DNA from: Thalassobaculaceae bacterium
GTDB taxonomy: Bacteria; Pseudomonadota; Alphaproteobacteria; Thalassobaculales; Thalassobaculaceae
Length of the DNA stretch: 53,734 nucleotides
NCBI GenBank assembly: GCA_029212785.1
Contig: JARGOG010000029.1
Location: 1-53,734 of the forward strand
Direction: 5' to 3'
In this document: positions 8,958-19,141 of the stretch, piece after piece
Layout of the letters: the number at the start of each line of letters is the position of its first letter
Numbering within the stretch: the stretch's first letter is position 1
Program-made: the position numbers and the translations under genes
Notes under the pieces: generated by a model
What the model was told of the DNA's origin: nothing
Seen by the model: the letters and a program-made list of their open reading frames with translations, nothing else
The model's database searches: none

Positions 8958-9125
8958 TCGCAGTCGGTCTCCTGGCTTACGGCTCGGACGCGACCTCCGT
9001 CCTTCCCGGCACAAGTCCGGTGGCTTATCGGAGGTCGCTCGCCGCTTACAGTTGCGGGGGCAGCGCCGGTCTCTCACCGGCTTCCCTGACCGTCAGCCCT
9101 TTCAGCGTCCGGTCACCACGACGGC
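8958..9125 (-). promoter_or_regulatory. Cobalamin (B12) riboswitch
   Basis: Reading the minus strand, the region shows the conserved order of cobalamin riboswitches. 'GGGAAGCCGGTGAGAG' comes first (about 9087-9072), then 'GCCCCCGCAACTGTAAGCGG' (about 9062-9043), then 'CGGGAAGG' near 9005, and finally the B12 box 'AGCCAGGAGACC' (8977-8966). The B12 box ends about 98 bases before the ABC ATPase start. In this class, bound adenosylcobalamin normally lowers expression of the downstream transport genes. The 5' boundary is approximate. No obvious Shine-Dalgarno precedes the ATPase start and no clear U-tract terminator is seen, so control of translation is possible. Confidence 0.92.
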
Positions 9126-9199
9126 CGCAGTCTCCGGTTTCAGCGCCGGTCTTGCAAGGAGATTCAGGGTCGGGAAACCGGAGCCGCCCGGTCTCAGGC

Positions 9200-9715
9200 C
9201 TAGTGAACCAGGGCCGAGCCCTGGTGATGGGTGGCGACCGTCTCGATCCACCAGGCCTCGACAAGTCTCTCCCTGTCGATTGGCAGCACCAGATCGGCCA
9301 TGCACAATCCGCGGCCCAAAGCGGCGACCTGCTCGTAAGCGACCAGGGCGGATGCCGGCGGCAACCACGTCCGAACGACCTCGACGGCCTCGTCGCGCCG
9401 GCCGCGCTGGGCGAGCGCGATGGCCTGCAGGATGTCCCGCTCGCCGTCGCCGAGGGTCGGGCAGCGCACGCAGCCCACATCCCGCACCGTCGTCGCCTCA
9501 TGCAGCGTAATCATCAGCAACCGGTCGACCGCCTCGGTCATGTCGTCGGCAATCTGGTCGCCGGCATCGATCGTCGCGAAGCCGTGTCGCAGCAGATCGC
9601 GCGGGTCGAGGCGCGACTTGACGGAATGGACCCAGTGCCGGACCGCCCAGACGATCAGGGCATCGCCTGTTGTGAGTCGGCAGATGGGGGTGCGGGGTTT
9701 CGAGGGTTGGGCCAT
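9200..9715 (-). CDS. Hypothetical protein beside a Fur-like site
   Basis: A 171-residue soluble protein that I do not recognise. It is probably helical, has no signal peptide or membrane segment, and carries a close cysteine pair in 'VGCVRCPTLGDGE' near its middle. An Ala/Arg-rich C-terminal half could form TPR-like helical hairpins ('ILQAIALAQRGRRDEAVEVV'). It is transcribed away from an inverted repeat resembling a Fur box at 9730-9780, so iron control is plausible. Downstream on the same strand lies the B12 riboswitch, which probably has its own promoter. The start at 9715 is the only well-placed ATG. Confidence 0.6.
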   Translation of the reverse strand: MAQPSKPRTPICRLTTGDALIVWAVRHWVHSVKSRLDPRDLLRHGFATIDAGDQIADDMTEAVDRLLMITLHEATTVRDVGCVRCPTLGDGERDILQAIALAQRGRRDEAVEVVRTWLPPASALVAYEQVAALGRGLCMADLVLPIDRERLVEAWWIETVATHHQGSALVH

Positions 9716-9729
9716 CGCAGAAATCCCTT

Positions 9730-9780
9730 GTTGCGACTGGTTCTCATTTGTTGATACTGAAATTGAGAATGAGTTGCAAC
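9730..9780. promoter_or_regulatory. Inverted repeat resembling Fur-type iron boxes
   Basis: Two 17-base arms, 9730-9746 ('GTTGCGACTGGTTCTCA') and 9764-9780 (reverse complement 'GTTGCAACTCATTCTCA'), match at 14 of 17 positions with a 17-base gap. Each arm contains 'TTCTCA' plus a TTGC element, as in many proteobacterial Fur sites. It sits between two divergent unannotated genes. It may be one pair of Fur sites or an operator for another dimeric regulator. Confidence 0.5.
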
Positions 9781-9795
9781 AAGAAGGCGCGTCTC

Positions 9796-10194
9796 ATGTC
9801 GATTTCTCTGATCCTGTGCCTGTCCACTCTCACGCTGCTCGTTGCGACCGCGACGATCGGCATCGCTATCGCCGTCATCGAACGCAAAGGTGTGGTGCCT
9901 CGCCTGGCCGAGACAACCTTCATGGGGTTGGCGGGGGCCGGGTCCATCGTGCTGATGGCTTCCGTGGTGGTTCTGCATCCGCTGACGGCCGAAACGCTGA
10001 TCGGATCGCTCCACGCGCCCTCGGTCACCAGCACGGCGATGGCCGCCGAGATTGATGCGGCCGAGGAACCGGCATGCGTTTCCCTCGCCGACTTCCCCGC
10101 CTATGATCGCGGCCAAGCCCGATTTGAAGGCGACGGCGCAAAGGGAGAAGGCGGCCATGAAGTTTCTGTATTTCGATCACCCGGACCTCGGTGA
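9796..10194 (+). CDS. Small two-helix membrane protein, unknown
   Basis: A 132-residue protein from the ATG at 9796. Two strongly hydrophobic segments are visible: about residues 3-26 ('LILCLSTLTLLVATATIGIA' core) and about 37-60 ('GLAGAGSIVLMASVVVL' core). The C-terminal 60 residues are polar and overlap the start of the next gene by 38 bases in another frame, so the true C-terminus is less certain. The gene faces the Fur-like repeat at 9730-9780. I recognise no family. The membrane segments make it more likely real than a chance frame. Confidence 0.5.
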   Translation: MSISLILCLSTLTLLVATATIGIAIAVIERKGVVPRLAETTFMGLAGAGSIVLMASVVVLHPLTAETLIGSLHAPSVTSTAMAAEIDAAEEPACVSLADFPAYDRGQARFEGDGAKGEGGHEVSVFRSPGPR

Positions 10195-11101
10195 CTGGCG
10201 GCTCGGCGTTCTGTCGGGAGACGGGGTGATCGATGTCACCGGCGCTGTCGGGCACCTGCCGCATCTGGATAACCGCGGTCTGATCAATGCGGTGATCGCG
10301 GCATTCGCGGAGACGCGCGGGGCGATCGAGGCGGCGGTGTCGGCCGGAACGCCGGTGCCGCTCGACGCGGTGACGATCCGGCCGCCGGTACCGTTGCCGC
10401 GCCAGATCGACTGCATGGCCGTCAACTACATGGAGGACGGCACGCTTGCCGAGCCGCCGCTGATCAACGGCTTCCATAAGTCGCCAAGCGCGATCATCGG
10501 CACCGGCGGCACCATGGTCCTGCCGGACGTGCCCGCCGACGTGTTCGAGGGCGAGGCGGAACTGGCACTGGTCATCGGCAAGCGCGCATCCAACGTGCCG
10601 GCCTCGGAGGCGATGGACTACGTGTTCGGCTACATGAATTTCATCGACGGATCCGCCCGTAACCTGCCGCCGGCGGGCAATCAGTTCTTCCAGGTGAAGT
10701 CGCGCGAGACCTTCGCGCCGATCGGTCCCTACCTCGTCACCAAGGACGAAGTCGCCGACCCCAACGACCTGGCGGTCCGCCTGACCGTCAACGGCGACAC
10801 CCGACAGTCGTTCAACACCTCGGACATGGCGCACAAGATTCCGCGCTGCATCGAGTGGCTGAGCGCCATGCATACGCTGGAACCGGGCGACATCGTCGCG
10901 ACCGGCACCAACCACCGGGGCTTGAGCCCGTTCATGGACGGGGACCGGATCGAGCTGGAGGTCGCCGGCATGGGCGTTCTGAAGGTGTCGGTCAGCGACC
11001 CGCTGAAGCGGACCTGGGGCCGCGACAGCCGGCTGCAGCATAGGGAGAAGGGCCTGTCCGGCCCCTATACGCCGCAGCTCACGGGCAAGTACGCGAACTA
11101 G
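10157..11101 (+). CDS. Fumarylacetoacetate hydrolase (FAH) family enzyme
   Basis: A 314-residue protein starting at ATG 10157, with GGGAG about 10 bases upstream. The FAH fold is shown by 'NYMEDGTLAEPP', the metal-binding 'FEGEAELALVIGKRA' (two acidic ligands), 'FGYMNFIDGSAR', and the C-terminal 'SAMHTLEPGDIVATGTNHRG'. The family covers fumarylacetoacetases, acylpyruvases, oxaloacetate decarboxylases and 2-oxohepta-3-ene-1,7-dioate hydratases/isomerases, all Mg-dependent enzymes acting on oxo-acids in the cytoplasm. No aromatic degradation genes surround it, so the substrate is unknown. Its 5' end overlaps the preceding small membrane protein gene. Confidence 0.88.
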   Translation: MKFLYFDHPDLGDWRLGVLSGDGVIDVTGAVGHLPHLDNRGLINAVIAAFAETRGAIEAAVSAGTPVPLDAVTIRPPVPLPRQIDCMAVNYMEDGTLAEPPLINGFHKSPSAIIGTGGTMVLPDVPADVFEGEAELALVIGKRASNVPASEAMDYVFGYMNFIDGSARNLPPAGNQFFQVKSRETFAPIGPYLVTKDEVADPNDLAVRLTVNGDTRQSFNTSDMAHKIPRCIEWLSAMHTLEPGDIVATGTNHRGLSPFMDGDRIELEVAGMGVLKVSVSDPLKRTWGRDSRLQHREKGLSGPYTPQLTGKYAN

Positions 11102-11116
11102 CTGGGACCGGCGACG

Positions 11117-11716
11117 CTACGGGGCGGTCGGCGCCGGAATACCTGCGCCGAGGTCCAGGTAGGCGACGTCGACGGCCTCGACAGCCGTGAGACCGTCCTT
11201 TGAGGATAGTCGGCGTCGATCCTCGGGGAGCTTTTCGGTCACGAAGAAGACCGTGTCGACCACGCCGCTTCGCCCGATCATTGGCAGGCCGAGCGATTCG
11301 GCTTGGTGTTCGACATTGGCGCCCGAGAGATAAAGCAATCTGCAAACCAGGCCGCAGGGTCTGGATATCAGGTTCCTGAAGCGCTCTCTCGCCTCCGAGC
11401 GGCGTTCCGGAGCGACATAATCGAGATACCTGCTGTTGGTGATTTCCTTGCCGGCCATCTCGAAATGCCCGGTTCCGGCAAGCTTGAAGATCGATTGTCC
11501 GTCGCTGTCGACCTGGTGGATCGTGATGTGCGGCAGCACGGGGACGATCCGGGCGGGATCCACATCGTCGCGCTTCGGCAGAATAAAGCGCCCGGATATG
11601 TCCAGCCAATACTGGAGAAACAGTCCAGAAGACCTGAGGACAAGCGGGCGCGCCGTGAGGGAGGCGCGACGGCTTTCGACCTGCTGATCGGTCAGTTGAG
11701 CCTCAACCCGCATCAT
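11117..11716 (-). CDS. PAS_5-type single-domain protein (first of tandem pair)
   Basis: A 199-residue soluble protein built of one PAS-like domain of the PAS_5 group common in Rhodospirillales. Characteristic landmarks are 'RDDVDPARIVPVLPHI' (about residue 49), a predicted beta-strand stretch with 'IFKLAGTG', 'NSRYLDYVAPERR', and a final strand run near 'TVFFVTEK'. No output domain is attached, so it would act by binding a ligand or partner. Its start overlaps the stop of the upstream paralogue by 4 bases (ATGA), showing translational coupling. It is convergent with the FAH gene. Function is unknown. Confidence 0.72.
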   Translation of the reverse strand: MMRVEAQLTDQQVESRRASLTARPLVLRSSGLFLQYWLDISGRFILPKRDDVDPARIVPVLPHITIHQVDSDGQSIFKLAGTGHFEMAGKEITNSRYLDYVAPERRSEARERFRNLISRPCGLVCRLLYLSGANVEHQAESLGLPMIGRSGVVDTVFFVTEKLPEDRRRLSSKDGLTAVEAVDVAYLDLGAGIPAPTAP

Positions 11717-12297
11717 GGCTGTTCCAGTGGGATGCCCGCGCCGATGTTCAGGTACTGCAGGTCGCGGTAGTCGAGCGTGTCGATCGCTTGGTCGTCCTCG
11801 GCCGGGGCGAAATCGTTCGGCAACCGCTCGTTGACAAAAAGGACCATATCGATCGAGCCGCCCCGACCGACGAGTGGCAGGACAAGGGATTCCGTTTGTC
11901 CCTGGGCGCCCGAACGGACGGCGAATATCAGCCGGCCGAACATGCCGCAGGGCTGGCCGACGATCGTCCGCAGGCGCTCGGACGCTTGGTTCCGCCGTTC
12001 AGGTGCGACCAGGTCGAGATAGTTCGTTCCGGTCAGTTCCCGACCGTGGACCGCATAATATTCGGTGCCGGCGAGGCGGAACATCGGACGGTCGGGCGCT
12101 TCGATATGCAGGATTCCGACATTCGGCAGCGCGGTCATCATCCGGGCTGGATCGACGTCGTCGCGGGACGGAGCCAGCGCGGTTCCGGCAATCTCCAGCC
12201 AATGCCGGAGCACGATCTTTGACTTCTCGAGCACCATGGGAATGGTCGACAAAGTCGCCTGTCGAGCGGCGGCTTCGTCGGTAGTCAGTTGTCGCAT
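11713..12297 (-). CDS. PAS_5-type single-domain protein (second of tandem pair)
   Basis: A 194-residue paralogue of the next gene downstream, sharing 'SRDDVDPARMMTALPNVGI', 'MFRLAGTEYYAVHGRELTGT' and 'NYLDLVAPERRNQASERLR', plus the same C-terminal ending 'LNIGAGIP'. The ATG at 12297 matches the paralogue's N-terminus; the frame remains open further upstream without family resemblance. It diverges from the glycogen operon across about 190 bases, so the two could share a control region. No catalytic or DNA-binding domain is present. PAS_5 membership is by pattern recognition. Confidence 0.72.
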   Translation of the reverse strand: MRQLTTDEAAARQATLSTIPMVLEKSKIVLRHWLEIAGTALAPSRDDVDPARMMTALPNVGILHIEAPDRPMFRLAGTEYYAVHGRELTGTNYLDLVAPERRNQASERLRTIVGQPCGMFGRLIFAVRSGAQGQTESLVLPLVGRGGSIDMVLFVNERLPNDFAPAEDDQAIDTLDYRDLQYLNIGAGIPLEQP

Positions 12298-12487
12298 AAA
12301 CGTGTGCTCCAAGACTAAATTACCGCAAAATGTGCACGATTCAGCAAAGACTCGCCAGAAATCAGCACGGGCAAATCTTCCGCCGTTACCCGTGCCTGTC
12401 GCATTGCAGCATGCCGGCAATGGCGCTTTGGCGGGAAGCCGATATGCTCGGTACAAGCTACAGTCAGCAATTCCAGGGAGCATCCGC

Positions 12488-14572
12488 TTGGAGATTCTTA
12501 CCGGCAGTTACCACCGCCTCGGCGCCCAAGCCGACGACGATGGTGTGAATTTCGCCGTGTTCTCCGAGAATGCCGCCCGCATTGAGCTCTGCCTGTTCGA
12601 TGCGGATGGCAACGACACCGGCCGGGTAGACCTGCCGGAACGCAGCGGCCCGATCTGGCATGGATACATTCCGGGGCTCTCCGCCGGATGCCGCTACGGC
12701 TACCGGGCGCATGGCGTCTACGCGCCGGAACGGGGGCACCGCTTCAATCCGAACAAGCTTCTGCTCGACCCCTATGCACGTGCCCTCGACGGCGCGTTCG
12801 TGCAGAGCGACGCGCTCTATGGCTTCGATCTGCGAGCGGCGGAGGAGGACCTCTCTTTCGACGGCCGGGACAGCGCGCCGTTCGTGCCGAAATCGGTCGT
12901 GGTCCCGCATGTCGGCAGGCTGGGGACCGGCCCGCGTCTGCGCACCCCATGGGAAGAGACCGTAATCTACGAAGCCCATGTCAAAGGGCTGACGAAGCAG
13001 TTCGAGGCGGTGGACGCGCCCCTGCGCGGCACATATGACGCACTCGGCCATCCGGCGGTCGTCGCGCATCTGCGGGCGCTCGGCGTGACCGCGGTCGAAC
13101 TGCTGCCGGTCCAGACCATCCTGGACGAGGGGTTTCTGGCGGATAAGGGGCTGGTGAACTACTGGGGCTACAGCCCGATCGCCTATTTTGTACCGGATGT
13201 GCGCTATGCCGGTCCTGCCGGGATCGTCGGGTTTCGCGATGCCGTCCGCCGGTTGCACGATGCCGGGATCGAGGTGCTGCTGGACGTGGTCTACAATCAC
13301 ACCGCCGAGGCGGACCACCGGGGGCCGACGGTCTCCTATCGCGGCCTCGACAACGCCTCCTACTACCGGCTCCAGCGCGGGCGGCCGCGCTTCTATGCCG
13401 ACGAGACCGGCTGCGGTCACACACTGAACACGGCCCACCCCTTCGTGGCGCGGATGGTGCTGGACAGCCTGCGATACTGGGTCGAGGAGATGGAGGTCGA
13501 CGGCTTTCGCTTCGACCTTGCCACAGCACTCGGGCGGGAAGCCAACGGGTTCGAGGCGGGGGCCGGCCTGCTCGACTCGATGACCCAGGACCCGGTGCTA
13601 TCGGCGGTGAAGCTGATCGCCGAGCCTTGGGATATCGGGCCCGGCGGCTACCGTCTCGGGGGCTTTCCCTTCCCCTTCGGCGAGTGGAACGACCGGTTTC
13701 GCGACGATGTGCGCAAGTTCTGGCGTGGCGACGATCGCGGCGCCCACGGTCTCGCCGCCCGCCTGCTGGGATCGGCGGAACTGTTCGACGAGGGGGGGCG
13801 GGCGGCCTGGAGCTCGGTCAACCTGATCACCGCCCATGACGGGTTCACCCTGGCCGACACCACCGCCTACAACGAGAAGCACAACGAGGCCAACCAGGAG
13901 GACAACCGGGACGGTCACGAGGCGAATTACAGCGACAATTGCGGCGTCGAAGGGCCGAGCGACGATCCCGAGATCCTCGCCCGCCGCGCCCGGCGCCGGC
14001 GCAACCTGCTGACCACCCTGTTCGTCTCCCAGGGCACGCCCATGCTGCTGGCCGGCGACGAGATCGCCAACAGCCAGGGCGGCAACAACAACGCCTATTG
14101 CCAGGATAACGATATCGGCTGGATCGACTGGCCGAACGCGGACCGGGATCTCTTGGCATTCGTGTGCCGGCTGACCGCCTTGCGTCGGGCCCATCCCGCC
14201 CTGCGGCAGGCCCGGTTCCTGCACGGCCGGGTGCGGGCCGAGGACGGTCAGGCGGATGTCATCTGGCGTGCCTTCGACGGCGGGGCGATGAACTGGCGCG
14301 ACCCGGGGCTCGGCGTCGTCTGTCTGCGGGTACGGGGATCGGCGGAGGCGGCCGAGCACGCGCTGATCGATGACGACGTGTTCCTGGCCTTCAACGCCCA
14401 ACAGCGCGACCGCTCCCTCGCCCTGCCGGAGGCGCCGGAGGGGCGGCACTGGCTGCGCTGCCTCGATACGGCGGCTCCGGACGAACCCGAACGCCGGGTT
14501 CGTGAAATGGAATCCGTGCCGGCGGAGTCTGTGGTGGTGTTTGCATTGACCGACAACGGGAAGATTGAATGA
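12488..14572 (+). CDS. glgX: Glycogen debranching enzyme (isoamylase type)
   Basis: A 694-residue GH13 enzyme that hydrolyses alpha-1,6 branches of phosphorylase-trimmed glycogen. An N-terminal CBM48-like domain ('GVNFAVFSENAARIELCLFD') precedes the barrel. Conserved regions: 'DVVYNHTAE', the nucleophile Asp in 'GFRFDLATAL' (about residue 342), the acid/base Glu in 'LIAEPWDIG' (about 378), and 'ITAHDGFTL'. I chose the TTG at 12488 because AGGGAG lies 7 bases upstream and the family's first residues begin there; no suitable ATG is available. It is first in a four-gene operon and overlaps malQ by 4 bases (ATGA). Confidence 0.94.
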   Translation: MEILTGSYHRLGAQADDDGVNFAVFSENAARIELCLFDADGNDTGRVDLPERSGPIWHGYIPGLSAGCRYGYRAHGVYAPERGHRFNPNKLLLDPYARALDGAFVQSDALYGFDLRAAEEDLSFDGRDSAPFVPKSVVVPHVGRLGTGPRLRTPWEETVIYEAHVKGLTKQFEAVDAPLRGTYDALGHPAVVAHLRALGVTAVELLPVQTILDEGFLADKGLVNYWGYSPIAYFVPDVRYAGPAGIVGFRDAVRRLHDAGIEVLLDVVYNHTAEADHRGPTVSYRGLDNASYYRLQRGRPRFYADETGCGHTLNTAHPFVARMVLDSLRYWVEEMEVDGFRFDLATALGREANGFEAGAGLLDSMTQDPVLSAVKLIAEPWDIGPGGYRLGGFPFPFGEWNDRFRDDVRKFWRGDDRGAHGLAARLLGSAELFDEGGRAAWSSVNLITAHDGFTLADTTAYNEKHNEANQEDNRDGHEANYSDNCGVEGPSDDPEILARRARRRRNLLTTLFVSQGTPMLLAGDEIANSQGGNNNAYCQDNDIGWIDWPNADRDLLAFVCRLTALRRAHPALRQARFLHGRVRAEDGQADVIWRAFDGGAMNWRDPGLGVVCLRVRGSAEAAEHALIDDDVFLAFNAQQRDRSLALPEAPEGRHWLRCLDTAAPDEPERRVREMESVPAESVVVFALTDNGKIE

Positions 14573-16545
14573 CGGACGCCGCACTGGACGCCCTCGCCGC
14601 CCACGCTGGCATCTTCGAGCGCTACCGGGACCTCGCCGCGACCGAGCATGTCGCCTCGCAGGAGTCCAAGCGCGCCCTGCTGTCGGCCATGGGGCTCGAC
14701 GCCGACCACCCGGGGGATACGCTGCGGCGGCTGCAGTCCGAGGCCGAGGCCCGGCCGCTGCCGCCGGCGATCGTGGTGCGGGCGGGGGAGCCGACGGAGT
14801 TGGCGGTCCGGGGACGCGACATCGAGTGGCGGCTGGCGCCGGACCCGCGCACGGCGGAGCGGCTGCACGGAGACCGGTCGCGCGACGGCGTGGTCACGGT
14901 GCCGCCTTTGCCGGTCGGCCTGCACCTGATCATCGCCGAGGAACGCCATTCGCTGATCGTTGCCGCTCCCGAGACCGCGCCGGACCTGTCGATGCGCGGG
15001 CTGGTGGCTCCGCGCTGGGGCGTGACGGCGGCACTCTACGGCCTGCGGTCGGACGACAATCTCGGGATCGGCAGCTATCGCAATCTGGGGGTTGCGGCGG
15101 AGGCGTTCGGTCGGCAGGGAGCGGATTTTCTCGGCATCAATCCGGTCCATGCGCTCGGTGCCGCCTCGGGCACCATCAGCCCGTATTCGCCGACTCATCG
15201 CGGCTTCCTGAACACCGATCACATCGCGCCGCAGGGAGATGTCGCGGCGGCGGCGGCACTCCGCCAGGCCGACCAGGTTGACTATGCCGAGAGCCGGCGG
15301 ATGCTCGACCGTCTGCTGCGTCGGGAATATCAGCAGATCGATAGAGTCGATGCCGAGGACTTCCGGGCGTTTCGTGCCCGTTCCGGGGCGGCGCTGCAGG
15401 ATTTTTCGACCTTCGAGGCTTTGTCTCTGAGGCACGGGGCGGATTGGCGGATCTGGCCGGAGGAACTGCGCCACCCGACCGCCATCGCCGTGCGTCGGTT
15501 CGCTTCGGCGCACCCGACGGAGATCGACTACCACGCCTATCTGCAATGGCGGGCGGAGAGCCAACTGGCCGAGGCCCAGCGCAACGCCAAGGCGTCGGGG
15601 ATGGCGTTGGGGCTGTATGTCGATCTGGCCATCGGCGTGCGTCCGGACGGCGCCGAAGTCTGGGCAGAGCCCAATGCCTTCGCGCGCGGCGTCTCGCTCG
15701 GCACCCCGCCGGACCAGTTCAACGCCAAGGGACAGGTATGGGGCCTGGCACCTATGTCGCCGCTCGGACTGCAGGATGGCCTGTTCCGCCCCTTCGTCGA
15801 CACCATCCGCGCGGTCGCCAGCCATGCCGGCCTCGCCCGGATCGACCATGTGCTGGGGTTCATGCGCTGCTTCTGGGTGCCGGAGGATGGAACGCCGGGC
15901 GCCTATGTGCGTTACCCGACCGACCTGCTGCTCGCCATCACCAAGGTCGAGGCGTTCCATGCCGGCTGTATCATGATCGGCGAGGATCTGGGGGTGCTGC
16001 CGGAGGGGCTGCGCGATCGCCTGGCCGAGTCGCGGCTCTATGGCTGTGCCGTCGCCCAGTTCGAACGCGGTGACGACGGCGATCTGAGACACCCGCGCGA
16101 GTATCGCCCGGGCACGCTGGCGAGCTTTTCGACCCATGACACCCCGACCGTGCGCGGGTTTTGGCGGGGGTGGGAGATCGGGCGGCAGCAGGCCTTCGGC
16201 CAAATCGATGACGAGGCGGGAGCCGAGGCCCGTCAGCGCCGGGACTGGGACCGGCGCCGGCTGCACTGGCTGGTCGATGGCGCCTCGGACGAGCCGCCCG
16301 AGGACCTGGACGCCGCCGATGTCGCGCGGATCCATGCGTTGCTGGGGGAAGGGGCGTCGGACCTGATCGCAGTGCAACTCGACGACGTTCTCGCCCGACT
16401 GGAGCAGCCGAATTTTCCGGGGACGGTCGACGAATACCCCAACTGGCGCCTAAAATGCCCGGTATCGGTTGGCGATCTGGATGAGATCGCCGCACTCAAG
16501 CCCGTAAGGCGCACGGTGGAAAACCGCCGGACGCGCGATAAATAA
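14569..16545 (+). CDS. malQ: 4-alpha-glucanotransferase (amylomaltase)
   Basis: A 658-residue GH77 disproportionating enzyme that transfers maltodextrin segments between alpha-1,4-glucans. The N-terminal about 140 residues form the extra domain seen in E. coli-type MalQ. The barrel begins near 'GLVAPRWGVTAALYGL'. Catalytic landmarks are the nucleophile in 'RIDHVLGFMRCFWVP', the acid/base Glu in 'CIMIGEDLGVLP', and 'FSTHDTPTVRGFW'. The ATG overlaps the glgX stop by 4 bases. It would recycle short chains released by GlgX into longer substrates for GlgP. Confidence 0.94.
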   Translation: MTDAALDALAAHAGIFERYRDLAATEHVASQESKRALLSAMGLDADHPGDTLRRLQSEAEARPLPPAIVVRAGEPTELAVRGRDIEWRLAPDPRTAERLHGDRSRDGVVTVPPLPVGLHLIIAEERHSLIVAAPETAPDLSMRGLVAPRWGVTAALYGLRSDDNLGIGSYRNLGVAAEAFGRQGADFLGINPVHALGAASGTISPYSPTHRGFLNTDHIAPQGDVAAAAALRQADQVDYAESRRMLDRLLRREYQQIDRVDAEDFRAFRARSGAALQDFSTFEALSLRHGADWRIWPEELRHPTAIAVRRFASAHPTEIDYHAYLQWRAESQLAEAQRNAKASGMALGLYVDLAIGVRPDGAEVWAEPNAFARGVSLGTPPDQFNAKGQVWGLAPMSPLGLQDGLFRPFVDTIRAVASHAGLARIDHVLGFMRCFWVPEDGTPGAYVRYPTDLLLAITKVEAFHAGCIMIGEDLGVLPEGLRDRLAESRLYGCAVAQFERGDDGDLRHPREYRPGTLASFSTHDTPTVRGFWRGWEIGRQQAFGQIDDEAGAEARQRRDWDRRRLHWLVDGASDEPPEDLDAADVARIHALLGEGASDLIAVQLDDVLARLEQPNFPGTVDEYPNWRLKCPVSVGDLDEIAALKPVRRTVENRRTRDK

Positions 16546-16639
16546 GAAGCGGGCGAGGAAACGTCGAACAGCAAGACGGGTCGGCGCGGTGCCGGACAGC
16601 CGGCGACGGCCGAGGCATCGCAGGTGACAGCGAAGGGAA

Positions 16640-19072
<2,433 letters not shown>

Positions 19073-19141
19073 CGCCCGCGAGCGTCGCCGGTCCGCTTCC
19101 CGCGGATGTCGACCTCACAACAACCGGCAAAGCGGAGATCC

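Noticed and set aside
9655-10158. Minus-strand open frame opposite the small membrane protein
   Set aside because: It lacks hydrophobic or domain features and overlaps the Fur-like repeat; the plus-strand frame with two membrane segments is the better choice.
14248-16377. Very long antisense open frame opposite malQ
   Set aside because: Composition-driven shadow of malQ; Arg/Gln/Pro-rich with no domain, and the plus-strand gene is unambiguous.
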